In this document: piece by piece, positions 44,849-59,061 of the stretch | Layout of the letters: each line of letters opens with the position of its first letter | Position numbering within the stretch: position 1 is the first letter of the stretch | NCBI GenBank assembly: GCA_019828545.1 | Contig: JACVRA010000239.1 | Span: forward strand, 1,009-65,008 | Origin: Paracamarosporium sp. OC-R06-R3 | Taxonomy: Eukaryota > Ascomycota > Dothideomycetes > Pleosporales > Didymosphaeriaceae | DNA length: 64,000 bases | Direction: 5' to 3' | Translations under genes and position numbers: made by a program | The notes under the pieces: generated by a model | Databases searched by the model: none | What the model was told of the DNA's origin: nothing | The model's input: only the letters and a program-made list of their open reading frames with translations

Positions 44849-46853
44849 CTAGGATGCGATGGCGCGAGCGGGACCGCCGCCGCCACGGCCTCGACCACCC
44901 CTTGGGTTCTTCGTAGGTTTAGTGACTGTACTCCAGCCGTCGTCGTCCATAGTCTCGGCTGTAGTTGGGGTAGATGCCGCAGGAGTGCTAGATTTCCGTC
45001 TCCAGGAGTTGTCGAGTTTGGGATCGCGCACAACCTCCTTCGGCTTTACGTTCTTATCCTCAACAATGTCACCATTTGCAGGTGCGTCAGCGGCTTCGAC
45101 CTCCGGTGGGACGTCTCCCTCCTCTCCCACGCGTTGAAGAATCTCGAAGTTGGCACGCGGCTTCTCTTGCTCTCCGTTCTCTTTTTTCTCAGATGAGGGC
45201 GTAGACGGTGCCTCCGTCTTTGGGGAAGAAACATTCCTTTCGGCGGAATCCTTAGTCTTCTTATCCTCGCGGGCCTTGTCGTCGGCTTCCTTCTTTTGAC
45301 GTATGGCCAACTGTCTCTTCTCTTCAACTTCACGCTCACGAGCGGCGGTGTCAATTGGTCTAGCAGCACCAAAAGGGTTTGATTTAGAGTCAGAGGCGGC
45401 GGAGGCTGAGGGCGTCTCGGGTGCTTCCGAGACAGTCCGCTTAGCGAGGTTGAGTTTCGGACGAGTGGCCGGTGCAACAGGTTGGGGTGCGGGAGACGAA
45501 GGTACGCTGGCATCAGGTGTGGCTGTAGGGGACTTGACTGGAGCGTCCGGACGCATCTTGGATCGCCATTGGTTGTCGAGCTCAGGCGCAGTAGGCTGGC
45601 GTTCGTATTGAGGCCTATCGGAGAACTCGCGACGAGGTGGACGGGATCCGTCGTTGGAACGTCCTTCGCCCCATGCTGGAGACTGCCGTCGCTCGCGAGG
45701 ACCATCGTTGCTGCGTACGCGACCCCCTTCCCTCATGGGACCCGTCGAAGCAACAGGAGATAGCGGACCCTTGCGCTCCCAATTGCCGAAGTCGCGCTCC
45801 TTGCCATCACCGAAAGGAGGAGGGCGCCTCCGCTCACGATCGCCACCTGCATCAGAACGTTCGTCGAACTGACGATAGCCACCACGATCAGACGGACGGC
45901 GCTGCTGACCAGGTAGATCAGGTAGAGGACCCCTTCGAGTCCAGTCGGACATATCCTTCTGTTCGGGACGGTCCTTGGCTGCAGCATGTTAGTGTCCTGT
46001 GTAGGCAGCCAATGGTACATCCAACACTTACGAGGTTCGGCAACGCTAACTCGGACATTTCTGCCTTGGAATTGCGTGCCAGACAAGTCAAGCGCCTTCT
46101 TCAAGCCGTCGAGACTGCCAAATTCAACATATCCGAAGCCTTTCGGCTTTCGCTCGAGCTTGTCCTCCACAATGCGAACGTTAGTAACCTCGCAGTCGGC
46201 GAAAAAGTCGTTGATATCACCCTCGGTAGCGTCGAAGGAAAGATTGCCCAAGTGGGCCGTGTATGGAGGCTTGGAAGGAAGAGGGAGTTGCTCGCGCACG
46301 GCGTAGCCTCCAAGGCGGTCGCTTCCACCTGTTGAATTAATCAGCGCACATACAGATAATATGACAAGTACACGTACCAAATCCGCCTCCGCCTGCGCCG
46401 CGGTCGGAACCGAAGCCACCGCCAGCAGAGCTGAAAGTGCGCCTCTCGCCTCCTCCGTAGCCGCCGCCGCCGCCGCCTATCTATAAGTCAGTATACTGCC
46501 GAATTCGCGCAGTGAAACTTGGGTTGATGTACTTCCGGCTGCACTAAATTAGTACTCATTGCAAATGATATGAGTGGGATTACTCACCACCAACGGGCAT
46601 ATCCTCCATTTCATCAGCCCATGATCCGAGTGCTACAACAGCGTCAGCCTTTTCCGCTCTCCACACAGAGCGGGGTCGGACCTACATTGGTCGCCCAGAA
46701 AGTCCCCCAGGGACATCTTCTGGTTTTTTTTGGGACCTGGCAAAGACAAATGTTAGTCATGGAGTCCATGAGGTTTTGCAGGTCGCGTAAAAGGTGGGGT
46801 AGCATGTCGGCACTGCCTGACGTCGTCTCAGCGCGAGAGGCGAACGTACCCAT
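44849..46853 (-). CDS. TIF3: Translation initiation factor eIF4B homologue
   Basis: Six exons stay in frame: 46853-46850 (ATGG only), 46736-46686, 46632-46588, 46476-46378, 46328-46032 and 45978-44849, about 541 residues. The N-terminus assembles to MGPKKNQKMSLGDFLGDQ then SLGSWADEMEDMPVG, the recognised fungal eIF4B start. A Gly-rich linker precedes a single RRM with RNP2 (AHLGNLSF) and RNP1 (KGFGYVEF). The rest is Arg/Asp/Gly-rich repeats of the type found in eIF4B (DWTRRGPLPDLPG, NWERKGPLSP, DNQWRSKMRPD) and ends with an RGG-like tail. The protein stimulates eIF4A helicase during mRNA scanning. The start ATG is divided from the rest of the coding sequence by a 113-nt intron. Confidence 0.92.
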
Positions 46854-47148
46854 GATTGCGGTTAGCAGTCAACGCGCTGTCGAAACCGCGCGCTGGCTGA
46901 GTATGTTCTGAGAGCTATGCAGACCCTCAGAATGGTTGTGTAAGTGGAAGTGGTTCGTTCGCCGAAGTGTGTGGGGTGTGGTCGAGGGGACCTGCCTGAA
47001 GAAAATCGCGGGCAGGCAAGTGCGATTAATGTTCATTCTCTACACGCTAGAGGCTTGGCAGCTGCTCATAGTTCATCCTATCCCCAGATTTTGCGCCTCT
47101 TATATCATTACAAGTCGAGTTTCGTCTACATCTTTTGATGAGACAGCA
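46854..47148. promoter_or_regulatory. 295-bp divergent promoter eIF4B / Tim17-like gene
   Basis: The two ATG codons face away from each other across 295 bases, so both transcripts must start here. Confidence 0.5.
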
Positions 47149-48145
47149 ATGAGTGTGTCCTCTGACCAGGATGTGATCACGCATCCCTTTCATGTAGCCA
47201 AAAGGGCGGCGCTGATGGGCGTCGGATCTGGTGAGTTCAGATTTCGTCTGCTACTGCTCTGCAAGCCCACTCCATTATTGCTACACAGTCGGCCTTGAAT
47301 CTCAGTTCGAGTCTCTACAAGTGCATATGAAAATTGCAGTGCGTAGCCAGGTCACCAACCCGCCACCACCAGAGGAAATGTGCCAAGAGCCATCACGTGT
47401 TCTTGCTCTTGTCCACTCTCTTGGATGCTCCAACCCTTTCTCGTTTCCAAACGTTATGGAATAGCTGTCTATCGGATTTTGAGATTTTTCCTAGTACCCA
47501 CTAACGCCTCCAGCTATTCCTGGCCTCGTGATAGGCGCGACCTACGGCACCCTCCGGACACAGACTCCCGTCCTCTTCTCCTTGGTCTCGGGCGTCCAAT
47601 GGTTCGCCATCGGCACAACCTTCTTCAGCATCCGCACTACCATCCTTAATACCACCGGTCTCCAGAACTGGTGGAATCTTACCCGCGGCGCACCCCTGCT
47701 GCCCCTACCTGACCATGGCCCTTCCCACTCAGACCGCATCCGCGCCTCCACCGTTTCCGGCGCTGCCACTGGATTCACCTTAGGCTTCCTCTTCCGTGGG
47801 CCACGCAATGTTATTCCCGGTACCATCATGTTTTCTCTGTTTGGATTTGGAGGCCAGCACGCTTATGAGTGGCTGGATGCGAGAAATTCGGGGAAGGTGA
47901 AGGAAGAGAGAGAGATGCGGGAAAAGGGCGAAAAAAAGGAGACATTCTTGCAGCGGATTGGGAGGAGCAAGTGGAGCCCTATGCGAACGCTGAGTGAGGA
48001 AGAATATGAGGCGATGATGCGAGAAAAGATCTTAAGAGCGGACGTGGAGATAGCACTGATGAAAGACAAGATCGAAGCACTGAAGAAAGGAATTGAGGAG
48101 AAGGAGAGGGTGGAGGCACAGGTAGAGTCTCAGAAGAAACAGTAA
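47149..48145 (+). CDS. Tim17/Tim22-like membrane protein with coiled coil
   Basis: Exons 47149-47230 and 47514-48145 join through a 283-nt intron, giving about 237 residues. The N-terminus MSVSSDQDVITHPFHVAKRAALMGVGSG runs into glycine-rich hydrophobic segments (GLVIGATYGTLRTQTPVLFSLVSGVQWFAIGTTFF, then ASTVSGAATGFTLGFLFRGPRNVIPGTIMFSLFGFGGQ) with the small-residue spacing of Tim17/Tim22/Tim23-type proteins. After residue 150 the chain is a highly charged coiled coil (KVKEEREMREKGEKKE ... EALKKGIEEKERVEAQV). A mitochondrial inner-membrane location is likely. The exact family was not identified, and a small extra exon in the long intron cannot be excluded. Confidence 0.72.
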
Positions 48146-49676
48146 GAGATTCCCGTGTTGGAGGCTCTTCCATGGAACGGCTGTTTGTAGTTGTGAGCCC
48201 TGAAGCTCACTGTAGATCACATGTAATTGTACATTCATGAGTTATATTATGGAAGATCACAGGCAGAGGCGATCGGGGTTGGTGTGTATTAACTTTTCTC
48301 ATGAGGATTAGTCCTTGTTATACCTTAGGGCAGCCTTCATCAATGTACGAAATGAAATGTTCTCTCGAGGAAGACTCGGCGATACGCAATCTGCAGTGTA
48401 AATGACGAGGAGCATGACGCTTCTCATAAGTTTTTTTCTAAGTTCGGAACCAAAGTCATTATGAGTTCACATGTAAGTTCATGTGTGACTGGTTCTGCGG
48501 CAAAAAAAAAAAAAAAAAATAACACTGTCCTGAGACCGCAGCAAAGATTAGGAAGACGCCACAAATTTACAGTCGATATTACGATATTGAAATTCTATAC
48601 GCCCTCTTGCCGAGAGTTTCAGCATAACGCACAGATGCAATGTTCAACTGAGTGTGTAGTATATCCATCAAACACATGGGAAAACCGACGTCTCAATTCT
48701 ATTAACCAGAGCAACATTTATCGAGACAGTAAATGAACAAACCTCGTTGGTTAGACTTTTGTCTGTGTCACCTTTCCTTATCCACCGAACATTGGTAGGC
48801 CCAATTTCTAATGCAGCAATATACCAGCCCATGGTTCAGGAGCGACACAACGATCTTGACTTTCAACACATAGCTACCAAAATTACCTAGCAATCCAACC
48901 TACATGTAAAGAATTTTGAGTTGTGATTTATGAGAGCTCGATACGCTGATATTGTTTATAATATATCGTATTCTGACTTGCCAACATCCGTCTACGCCCG
49001 TCACATCTTGATCCCTCGACCCTAACGATACCTGGACCCAAAATGCAACCCCAAACTTTTGCCAGGAAATCGAAGACTTCGCTATGCAAGCCATGAAGAA
49101 GAAAAACGCTGCAAGATCTCCCACAATATCCGAGATGTAAGCCAGTCGTAGATCATGCCATAGATACTGCCCACCACGTACAACACAACACAATGCCATC
49201 GTCTCATCCAAACTCCCTCGATGAATAATACTCACAAATCGTGACAATATCGTAACGAAATCCATCTGGCCAAACCCAACAAATTCAACACCAAAAAACC
49301 AACTTACATATCTTAACACGCATACCCTCGACCGGTATGGCTCCGGGGCACTGAATGGAGACCGCCATCTTGAAGCCCCTTTGACACAAGGCTCTTGGTA
49401 CGGTCGTTGGTGCACCTCTTCTTATTGCTCGGCGCCAATGTCTGTGTAAGCCATACAACACCCTTCGCCCTCCTGTCTCCCTCTAGTCTTGGGGAGCCAT
49501 CTTTGGGCATATGAGACGTGGAGTGGCGCTGCGGCTGCGCACGTTGGTCCCTATCAATCTTTTCAACTGTTTCGTTCTTTTTTCTTTTTTTGCCTCAATC
49601 CAGGTCTTCCCGAAACGGACGCTGGAATATGCTGTGGATAGGAACGGCGGCGTCGCTCAAGCGTCTCGTTGGAAAC
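48146..49676. other. Intergenic between convergent genes
   Basis: 3' flanks of the Tim17-like and STE50 genes, with an A18 run at 48502-48519. A 171-codon minus-strand frame at 48900-49415 has biased composition and no recognisable feature. No gene supported. Confidence 0.55.
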
Positions 49677-51350
49677 TCACAACACGCCTCCAGGTAATTG
49701 CACCCCTCTATTGTTGCCATCCCATCCGAAACCACCTGTTCCACCTCCTACACTTCTTATATCGTTACCGCCGACAGTGCTTACGTGGCCCTCGGCAGGC
49801 GCGGCGTGTTTTCGAAGCATAAACATGGGTTTGCGACCTTCCTTGTCTAGTTGCTTGAATAATATCAAAGGCCTTTCGTTTAAGCCCAGACAGCGTTCTT
49901 GGTCACCGTGTACGATATACAAAGCGTATTGTCGCCAGTCAGCCGTGATGTTGTACTTCTTAAGCGCAACAGGCAAGACTTTGTGGCATGGATCGTCGAT
50001 AGATACACGGAAAGATTTGAAGATTTCGACTTGCGGGTTGGTCGAGGATGATTGTGCAGATGCGGGGTTTGAACTCATGGTACCGCCCGAAAGTGGCGGA
50101 TCACGGTCGTCAGGGTTGGGCGTTGGGGCTGGATTCGACCGTATTGCCCTCGAATTAAGTGGTGCAGGCGTGTTTCGTGCTCGGTCTGATACCATTGTCG
50201 AGTCCGACGCCCACGTGTTGTTGTTCTGAGACCAGCTCTGCGTGTTATCGTGATCCGAGTGTGCACCGCGAGGATTGTAGGACCGGCTCTGGGCATTGTT
50301 CTGTGCATACGCGGGAGAGGTAGGGGAGGGCTGCGGAACGGCATTGGGCGACATTTGCTGGCCGCCGGCAATGGACGCTGTGAGGTGTGAGGATGCTGCC
50401 AGAGCTGCTGCGGAGGGATCGAGAGACGAGTTGTCGACCAGGGCGCGCCCCTCCGGAATGGTCGGAGAGGGGTTCTTTGGGCCGGACGCAAGGAAAAGTC
50501 TCTTGGTAGAGAACTTACGTGACAGACTGCTTCCCACCGCCCTCTCTGCTGCTGCCGGGGGCGACGTGACAGCGTGGTCGTGAGGCGTGGGCAGCGGCTG
50601 CTGGCTGTCCTTGTATGCGCGAGCCATGGCAAGAGTCTCGTCGCGGAGTCTCTTGTAGTCCTCCAGGACGCGGCTCAGGTCCTCTTTGAGGTGCCGTATC
50701 TCCATCTCGCTCGCATGCAACCGCTCGTCGCGTGCCTGTACGACGCGTATCACCTTGGCGAAGTCTTCTTGAGTGGGTGGGGCGTCTTGGGCAGACGTGT
50801 CTGCAGCTGCGAGCCGTTAGCGCCTGACTTGTGGGCGGTGCGAGGGAGCGTACACAGCGGGACATAGTGGTCTGGCTCTATGGGTACATTTTGCTTCACC
50901 TTGATTTCGTAGACAGCCTTGAGGATGGTGAGTCGGTGGCCAACGCTGTGCAGACCAATCTCTTTGAGCTCAGCGTGCTGGACCTCGACAAGCACCTCGC
51001 CCGAGAACTCGTGCTCTGTAAGCCAATTAGCAGGCTGGCGCCGATTGTTGGCGTCCGGTGTGCCTACCGATGAAGGTGTCGGCGTACTGCTTGAGACCCA
51101 GGCCTGCGACGAAGTCGGCGACCTGCTCTTTGGTCCACTCGGTCACAAGGCCGGTGGGGCTGCCCTTGCTGTCTCGCGAGTGGGTGAAGGTGGTGGGCGT
51201 GTGCTCGGTGCTCATGGGCCCGGACGAGGTGGGCGAGCTCTCGGGGTAGTCGACGGGCAGGGTCGGGCTCTGGATGACGCTCCGCTCGTGCTCGTCGCTG
51301 GCCTCGTAGTCCTCGTCGGAGTCGTCGTGGTACTTGGACGTGTAGGCCAT
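49677..51350 (-). CDS. STE50: Ste50-type MAPK adaptor (SAM and RA domains)
   Basis: Exons 51350-51068, 51015-50854 and 50806-49677 encode about 524 residues. A SAM domain spans exons 1-2 (VTEWTKEQVADFVAGLGLKQYADTFI-EHEFSGEVLVEVQHAELKEIGLHSVGHRLTILKAV). A coiled-coil segment (RDERLHASEMEIRHLKEDLSRVLEDYKRL) follows. A C-terminal Ras-association domain reads VEIFKSFRVSIDDPCHKVLPVALKKY...LYIVHGDQERCLGLNERPLILFKQL. Ste50 tethers the MAPKKK Ste11 to small GTPases for the pheromone, filamentation and osmotic pathways. The linker motif SRKFSTKRLFLASGPKNPSPT is also typical. All joins keep frame. Confidence 0.93.
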
Positions 51351-52178
51351 GGCGGTGACGCGGGGAGGGACGGTGCGGAGGAGGGAGGGCGGTGGGAGGG
51401 CGGCGCCAAGGCCTCGAGCGTGTGCCTGTCGCGGCGTGCGGTGGTGTCGCTGTGCAGTGAGGAGGAGGGCCCGGCGCTACGTCTCTCGCTGGGCATCCAC
51501 GGCCCTGCTGAGACGAAGCGAGATTGACTAGGCGTGTTTCGCGGCCTGGCGCTCGCTGCTGCTGCAACGTCGAGGCTCGAGGGCTGTGTCAGATAGAGGC
51601 GGGTGGCGGGAGCGTGGGGAGCGTGGGCGGCGGGCGGCGGTGGTCGTGCCGGTGGTGGTGCTGGTGGTGCTGGTGCTGGTGCTGGTGCTGGTGCTGGCGC
51701 TGTTGTTGTGGTGTGCTGCCGACGAGCCGGCGCTGCTTCACGGGCACGGGGGGGACACAGTGTGGGAGCTGGCCAGGCGAGGCGTGCAGGACAGGCAGGG
51801 CAAGGCGACGGCGACGCACGACGAGCAGACGGCCGGCGAGATGCAGCCTGTGAAGCTCTTGTCTGGCAGCACGAAGCAGCCTCCCCTCGGCGGCAAGCAG
51901 CAGCCAAGCATTGCCCCGAGCTCCCAATAAGAAAAGTATTGGCTTCATTCCCATGTCCGCCTTTGTCCCTCGGCGCACGACCCGGCCCCACGCCCAAAGC
52001 TGCACACAGGCAATCTTGGATGAAAAGCCCTGCGCCCTCACCGCCTGGCCCGATCGGCAGCCCGAGCTCGCGCAATCCCCGACATCCTGACGCCTCGCCA
52101 ACCAGCGGGTCCCGCCTCGCTTCCACCGTTGGCCCTCCCTAGCTGCCACCACCAGCACCTTCGCCCTCGTCGACCCCC
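51351..52178. other. Divergent upstream region with minisatellite
   Basis: GC-rich leader region between STE50 and the small gene at 52179. It contains the GGTGCT repeat at 51651-51702. Overlapping open frames on both strands reflect base composition. No gene seen. Confidence 0.6.
51651..51702. repeat. GGTGCT hexamer minisatellite
   Basis: Tandem ggtgct units, some degenerate (ggtggt), about 300 bp upstream of the STE50 ATG. Confidence 0.85.
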
Positions 52179-52610
52179 ATGTCTGGCCCCAAGCCCGTCA
52201 CCATGGCCTCCTCCCAGGCCCACGAAAAACTCCCCGACCATGTGCGCAACGACATCTACGCTGCCCTTCTCTCCGGCACCGGCATCCGCAACATCGAGGA
52301 CACGCTCAACCACCACATGCAGGCAACCGGCTTCAAGGCCACCCTCAGGGCCTACATCAACCACCTGCTGCGCAACGAAGGCATCACCACCTTTCCAGAC
52401 ATCCTGGCAAAGGTCGAGGCAAAGGTCCTGCACGACACCCAAGCCGCAAAGACCAAGGACGCCACCAACGGTGTGAATGGCACCAATGGCCACAGCAACG
52501 AGGGCGACGAATACAATCTCGCTCTGCCCACTAACGTCACCAAGGAGGGTGCAAAAACCGTGCTCAAGGAGGTCGGCAAAGTCTGCGATATCACTGTTGA
52601 CGAGAAGTGA
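52179..52610 (+). CDS. Small soluble protein of unknown function, 143 aa
   Basis: This single-exon gene starts MSGPKPVTMASSQAHEKLPDHV; a second in-frame ATG (52203) is an alternative start. The N-terminal 90 residues are helix-rich and compact (RNDIYAALLSGTGIRNIEDTLNHHMQATGFKATLRAYINHLLRNEG). The middle is Thr/Asn/Gly-rich. The end (AKTVLKEVGKVCDITVDEK) looks amphipathic. There is no signal peptide, membrane segment or cysteine cluster apart from one Cys near the end. The layout, with a helical domain, a flexible linker and a terminal helix, suggests a subunit of a larger complex. I cannot place it in a family. Confidence 0.75.
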   Translation: MSGPKPVTMASSQAHEKLPDHVRNDIYAALLSGTGIRNIEDTLNHHMQATGFKATLRAYINHLLRNEGITTFPDILAKVEAKVLHDTQAAKTKDATNGVNGTNGHSNEGDEYNLALPTNVTKEGAKTVLKEVGKVCDITVDEK

Positions 52611-53913
52611 TATGTAGCGTTGTCTTCCGAGTCCTCTGGTAATGGCCTGTCTACGGCTTTCCAAGATCTATCCATCGCCAAGAGATGGCTCTTGTCAGGG
52701 TTTTGGCCTCAAGAAGGTCTTGTCCTCACAGGAAAACGTTGAAACCCCCCACGTTGCTCAATACCACGTGAATGCAAGTACTGGGTCAACAGACGAAGAC
52801 ATTGTCAATATCCTTGGGACACTTCGCTGCTCTCGGAAATTGGCAGTCACAGCGCACCTGCATTTATACTTTCAACGAACAACCATGCATCGCTATCCGC
52901 AACTAGCACATATGCATCACCACCTTCTGCACACGGTCTCCAATAGTCCAACACAAACACACACCCAGCTTACCGAAATGCGGAACCCTGTGACCCCGCT
53001 GCCCGGATACTGTTGTCGCCCAGCAGTCTGGAAAAGGGAGAGCGATTCATCTTGGATGGTAACAGTTTCAAGAGGAAATTCGAATGCAGCAAGAATGATT
53101 ACGGTTCGATTTCATCGACCGCATTTTGTGTTCGTTCCTAACATACCATGACCCAACCGATTCTTAAAAACCAACATCATGGCCCTGATCCCAAACTCGA
53201 CCTTCTTATACTTGCGAGTATGTCACGATCATACATCCATCGCGTCTGCCATTAGGTCTCAGGTTCTGGAAATAGTAGCGCTTGGTTAGGGACATGGAGC
53301 GTGGTCTCTTTGCTGTAGCTGGAAGCGGGTGGCGGTACGGTATTATAGCACAACGCTTTCGGTAGTAGATCCCACAGCACAAGCAAAGTCGGATGCTGAA
53401 ACTGTTTGCTCTCGTGTACGTATAGCAATTTGTGTCTGGTGAATGAAACTTGTCAGCTCTGAATTCAGGCTAGACGGATGTGCAATTGCCTAAAAGTTAA
53501 ATTATGATATTTCGTCCAAATGCCATTGATAGTGGTAGCTATAAGAAGAACACATATACATGGAGGTCGCTCGGGATTGAAGACCAAGGCTTCCACCAGT
53601 GGCCAGTCTATGGAAGTCACTTCACATTCGATATTGCCAAGCACAAGAGCATAACTTTTCTAACCATCAATTTCATAACCTACGGACTCTTCATTGATAT
53701 CGGTAGCCATGTCCATCCACCACACAATCCTATCTCCAAACTACCAATATACTATCCTTAGCCAGGAAGGGCGAATGCACCTTCTCACGCAAGCATGAAC
53801 TAGACTACCAATCCGTGTATGAAAAGATGCGCCGACATTAACCCTTCATAGTCATGACCATGTACTGTGGTGAAGACCCACAGATGAACTCAGGAAATGC
53901 TCAACGAAAACAC
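52611..53913. other. Intergenic between convergent genes
   Basis: 3' flanks of the small gene and of CDC48. Open frames at 52642-53151 and 53504-53761 are His/Pro/Thr-rich or AT-rich and show no domain. No gene seen. Confidence 0.55.
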
Positions 53914-56590
<2,677 letters not shown>

Positions 56591-57643
56591 GTTGAGCGGG
56601 ATATGTGTTGACTAGGTTGGAACTGAAAGTGAGTGCGGCTTGATTCTGTTCCCTGCACGGAAAGAGCGGAGGCCTTGCTTATGAGGCAGATGGGGGTACG
56701 GATGGGTGGAGATGAATGGGGCAGTTGGGGCGAGGGCGACGTGGTTTATATGAGCTCCGACCGTGGATCTAGCGGCGATGATGTTGGTGAGAGCTCGGTG
56801 CCAAGCCCTGCTTGCCTGGAAGGCGCGTCCGTGCTCCTTCCGCCGCCTTCGCCTGGGTTCGGTCGCCTTGCTCACCAAAGCATTTTACCACCGTGTCCCC
56901 AGTCTTCTTGAGCGCGACGCCATGCTCTTTGCCGCGCATACCAGCGTGAAAGAAGAAAGCCGTCGACAACTGGACGTGATATCGCGGTGAAATAAACCCC
57001 AAGCCGCCGTCTTTCCCCGTCAGGGTTGCTTCCAGCCTCACAGCGTGCTACCTAGCACCAAAGCATCATATACTGACGCAGTAGGAGTTAAATGGCCAAG
57101 TACTATCAAGACCATAGAGGCAGGGCACATGCTTCATGAGCACAAGCACGAACATGCAGTAAATTTGTGTGCTAGGCTATACCTCATGCTCTTTAATATT
57201 CATATCACACCGCAAGTGGCAATGCGTGATGCTATTGCCCGGTAGCTCTACTTTGTGAGATCGGCAAGCAGGCTTTACAACTGAACAACTCTGCTATTGT
57301 CATCGACACTTTTGACTATTTTCAGATACCTATTTCTTGGGCCTCATGATGGATCGATCGATGTCGCCGCAAAGTGCGCAGGAACTGAAGGAGTCGGTCA
57401 TGGTGTGTAGCTCTCAGCCAATGAACAGTATCGTTGAGGCAGCAGCTCTACCGGAAAGAGATTAGTGGGAGTGGAAACCAAGGTTCTGCTTGTTGCTTGC
57501 GCTTGTCGATAGCCTGAAAGGGAATCTAGCGGACCAGCAGCCAAAGGTCTGCACCAATATTGCTAAAACGAATTGTCCTGATTCCCAGCATCTGGTACAT
57601 TTTACACTCCAACATGCATTCGTTATATTGCATTGTGGTGAGC
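56591..57643. other. Intergenic
   Basis: 5' flank of CDC48 and 3' flank of the sulfite-pump gene. No gene seen. Confidence 0.6.
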
Positions 57644-59061
57644 TTAAGCTTTTTGCTGCACTTTCTCTTCCCCTGTTATACATCCACTCTCTAGCTCGCG
57701 CAGGCAAGGTGCTTCGAACAGCTTACCACGCAGCATGTTCTGCACAGTACCTGTGGCAACGACGATCCACAACAACAAGACGATCACACTAAATACCTGT
57801 ACACGATGAGCTCATCCTAGACTATGCCATTCATGAAAGATAAACTCACTGTACCCAGCACCTTAAAGAAAACCGACGGTAGCTCCTCGCCTAGTGTCAG
57901 TGTAGCCATTCCATAAACCCCAATCGGAAACGTAAACCCCCACCATCCCATGTTGAATGAAAACCTTCCTCTCCCTAGAACAGCTCCGAGGGCGAAGGAA
58001 AGCCATACAAGTCCAAATCCCCACATTACAACTGCAATACCACAACCGAGCACATACAGCACATCTCCAGCGGAGACATGCAGCGTTCCCGTCTCTGGAA
58101 ATACTTTCATCGCCATGCGACCAAGCTGCATAATCGCGTAGCCGCCCTGGCCCATCGGACCTAGAGGTAGAAAGACTGAGACGATGACTTCGTTAGGTGG
58201 AAGTTTGTGGACGGCAAGGCGGTGGAAGTAGATCGTGAGTACGATGAATACGAGTGGTACGCCTGCGCCCCAGAGGACATAGCTTGTTATGATCGTGATC
58301 AAGGCATGTTGAGGGTTTGGCAGGACATTTGCAACGAGAGCGCCGGAGGCGGAAGTTACGATCGGTGCGACGACGGGCAACAACCACGCTGCTGTCATGG
58401 TATCGTGACGTGTTTTATGTTTTGTCATCATCTGATAAGGTAGCCCGAGACAGCATGCCAGGCTGACGAAGACATCGATCCACCACATACCCCACGCGAT
58501 CTGGGGCGCCGCGCCATCCCATTTCGGCACGCAGACGAGCGTAAACATATTGACTATGGTGGAGAATCCCATGGGCAGGGTACCGAGAAAGAGGGACTGA
58601 ACGGGGTGTTCCAGCATCAAGTTCCAAGTTGCTGGGTACAGCACGTATCGAAGGATCGAGATGCCAAGTATGATCAGGAACAGAATAAGGTTGAGAAGGA
58701 AGAAGACAGTGCTGAGAACGCTGAGAGAACCTTGATGTTTGGTGTAGATGGTTGAGAGTGAGTGGAGGAGTATCGATACGATGCCAGTGCCCATGTTTAC
58801 TGCAAACTAGTACAAGCGTAAGTTCCACGGTTCCTATTCAGAGAGACTACGTACCCATGATGGTGTGAAATTCTGTGCTATCCTTCGCCATCCGCCATGG
58901 CGATCCTGTATCAGCCATTTCGGTAGTTGCTGTAAGTTGGAACCTTCCGTGCCATCATTCACATCGTTGCGTAGTACGCCGCGGTTACGCGATGGCTCTG
59001 CTTCCGTTAAACACGAACGTGATCGAGGGTACCCTGAGTCGGTCAAACAAGGCGTAGTCAT
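57644..59061 (-). CDS. SSU1: Sulfite efflux pump / TDT family transporter
   Basis: Exons 59061-58855, 58806-57850 and 57796-57644 give 438 residues. A hydrophilic N-terminus ends WRRIAQNFTPSW, then FAVNMGTGIVSILLHSL opens the first of about ten transmembrane helices; this NFTPSW-NMGTG join is typical of Ssu1/Mae1 family proteins. Other family blocks are LEHPVQSLFLGTLPMGFSTIVNM, VWW-type WGMWWIDVFVS, FLPLGPMGQGGYAIMQLG and MGWWGFTFPIGVY. Exon 3 adds the last helix (VFSVIVLLLWIVVATGT) and a charged tail. Ssu1 exports sulfite across the plasma membrane; closely related members carry malate, so the substrate is inferred from overall similarity. It is the last well-supported core-type gene before the gene-poor right end. 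Confidence 0.88.

Noticed and set aside
48900..49415. 171-codon minus-strand frame
   Set aside because: Composition is irregular, no domain or signal, and it sits in the 3' flank of STE50.
52642..53151. 169-codon plus-strand frame after the small gene
   Set aside because: Biased His/Thr/Pro composition and no domain; most likely 3' UTR of the 52179 gene.
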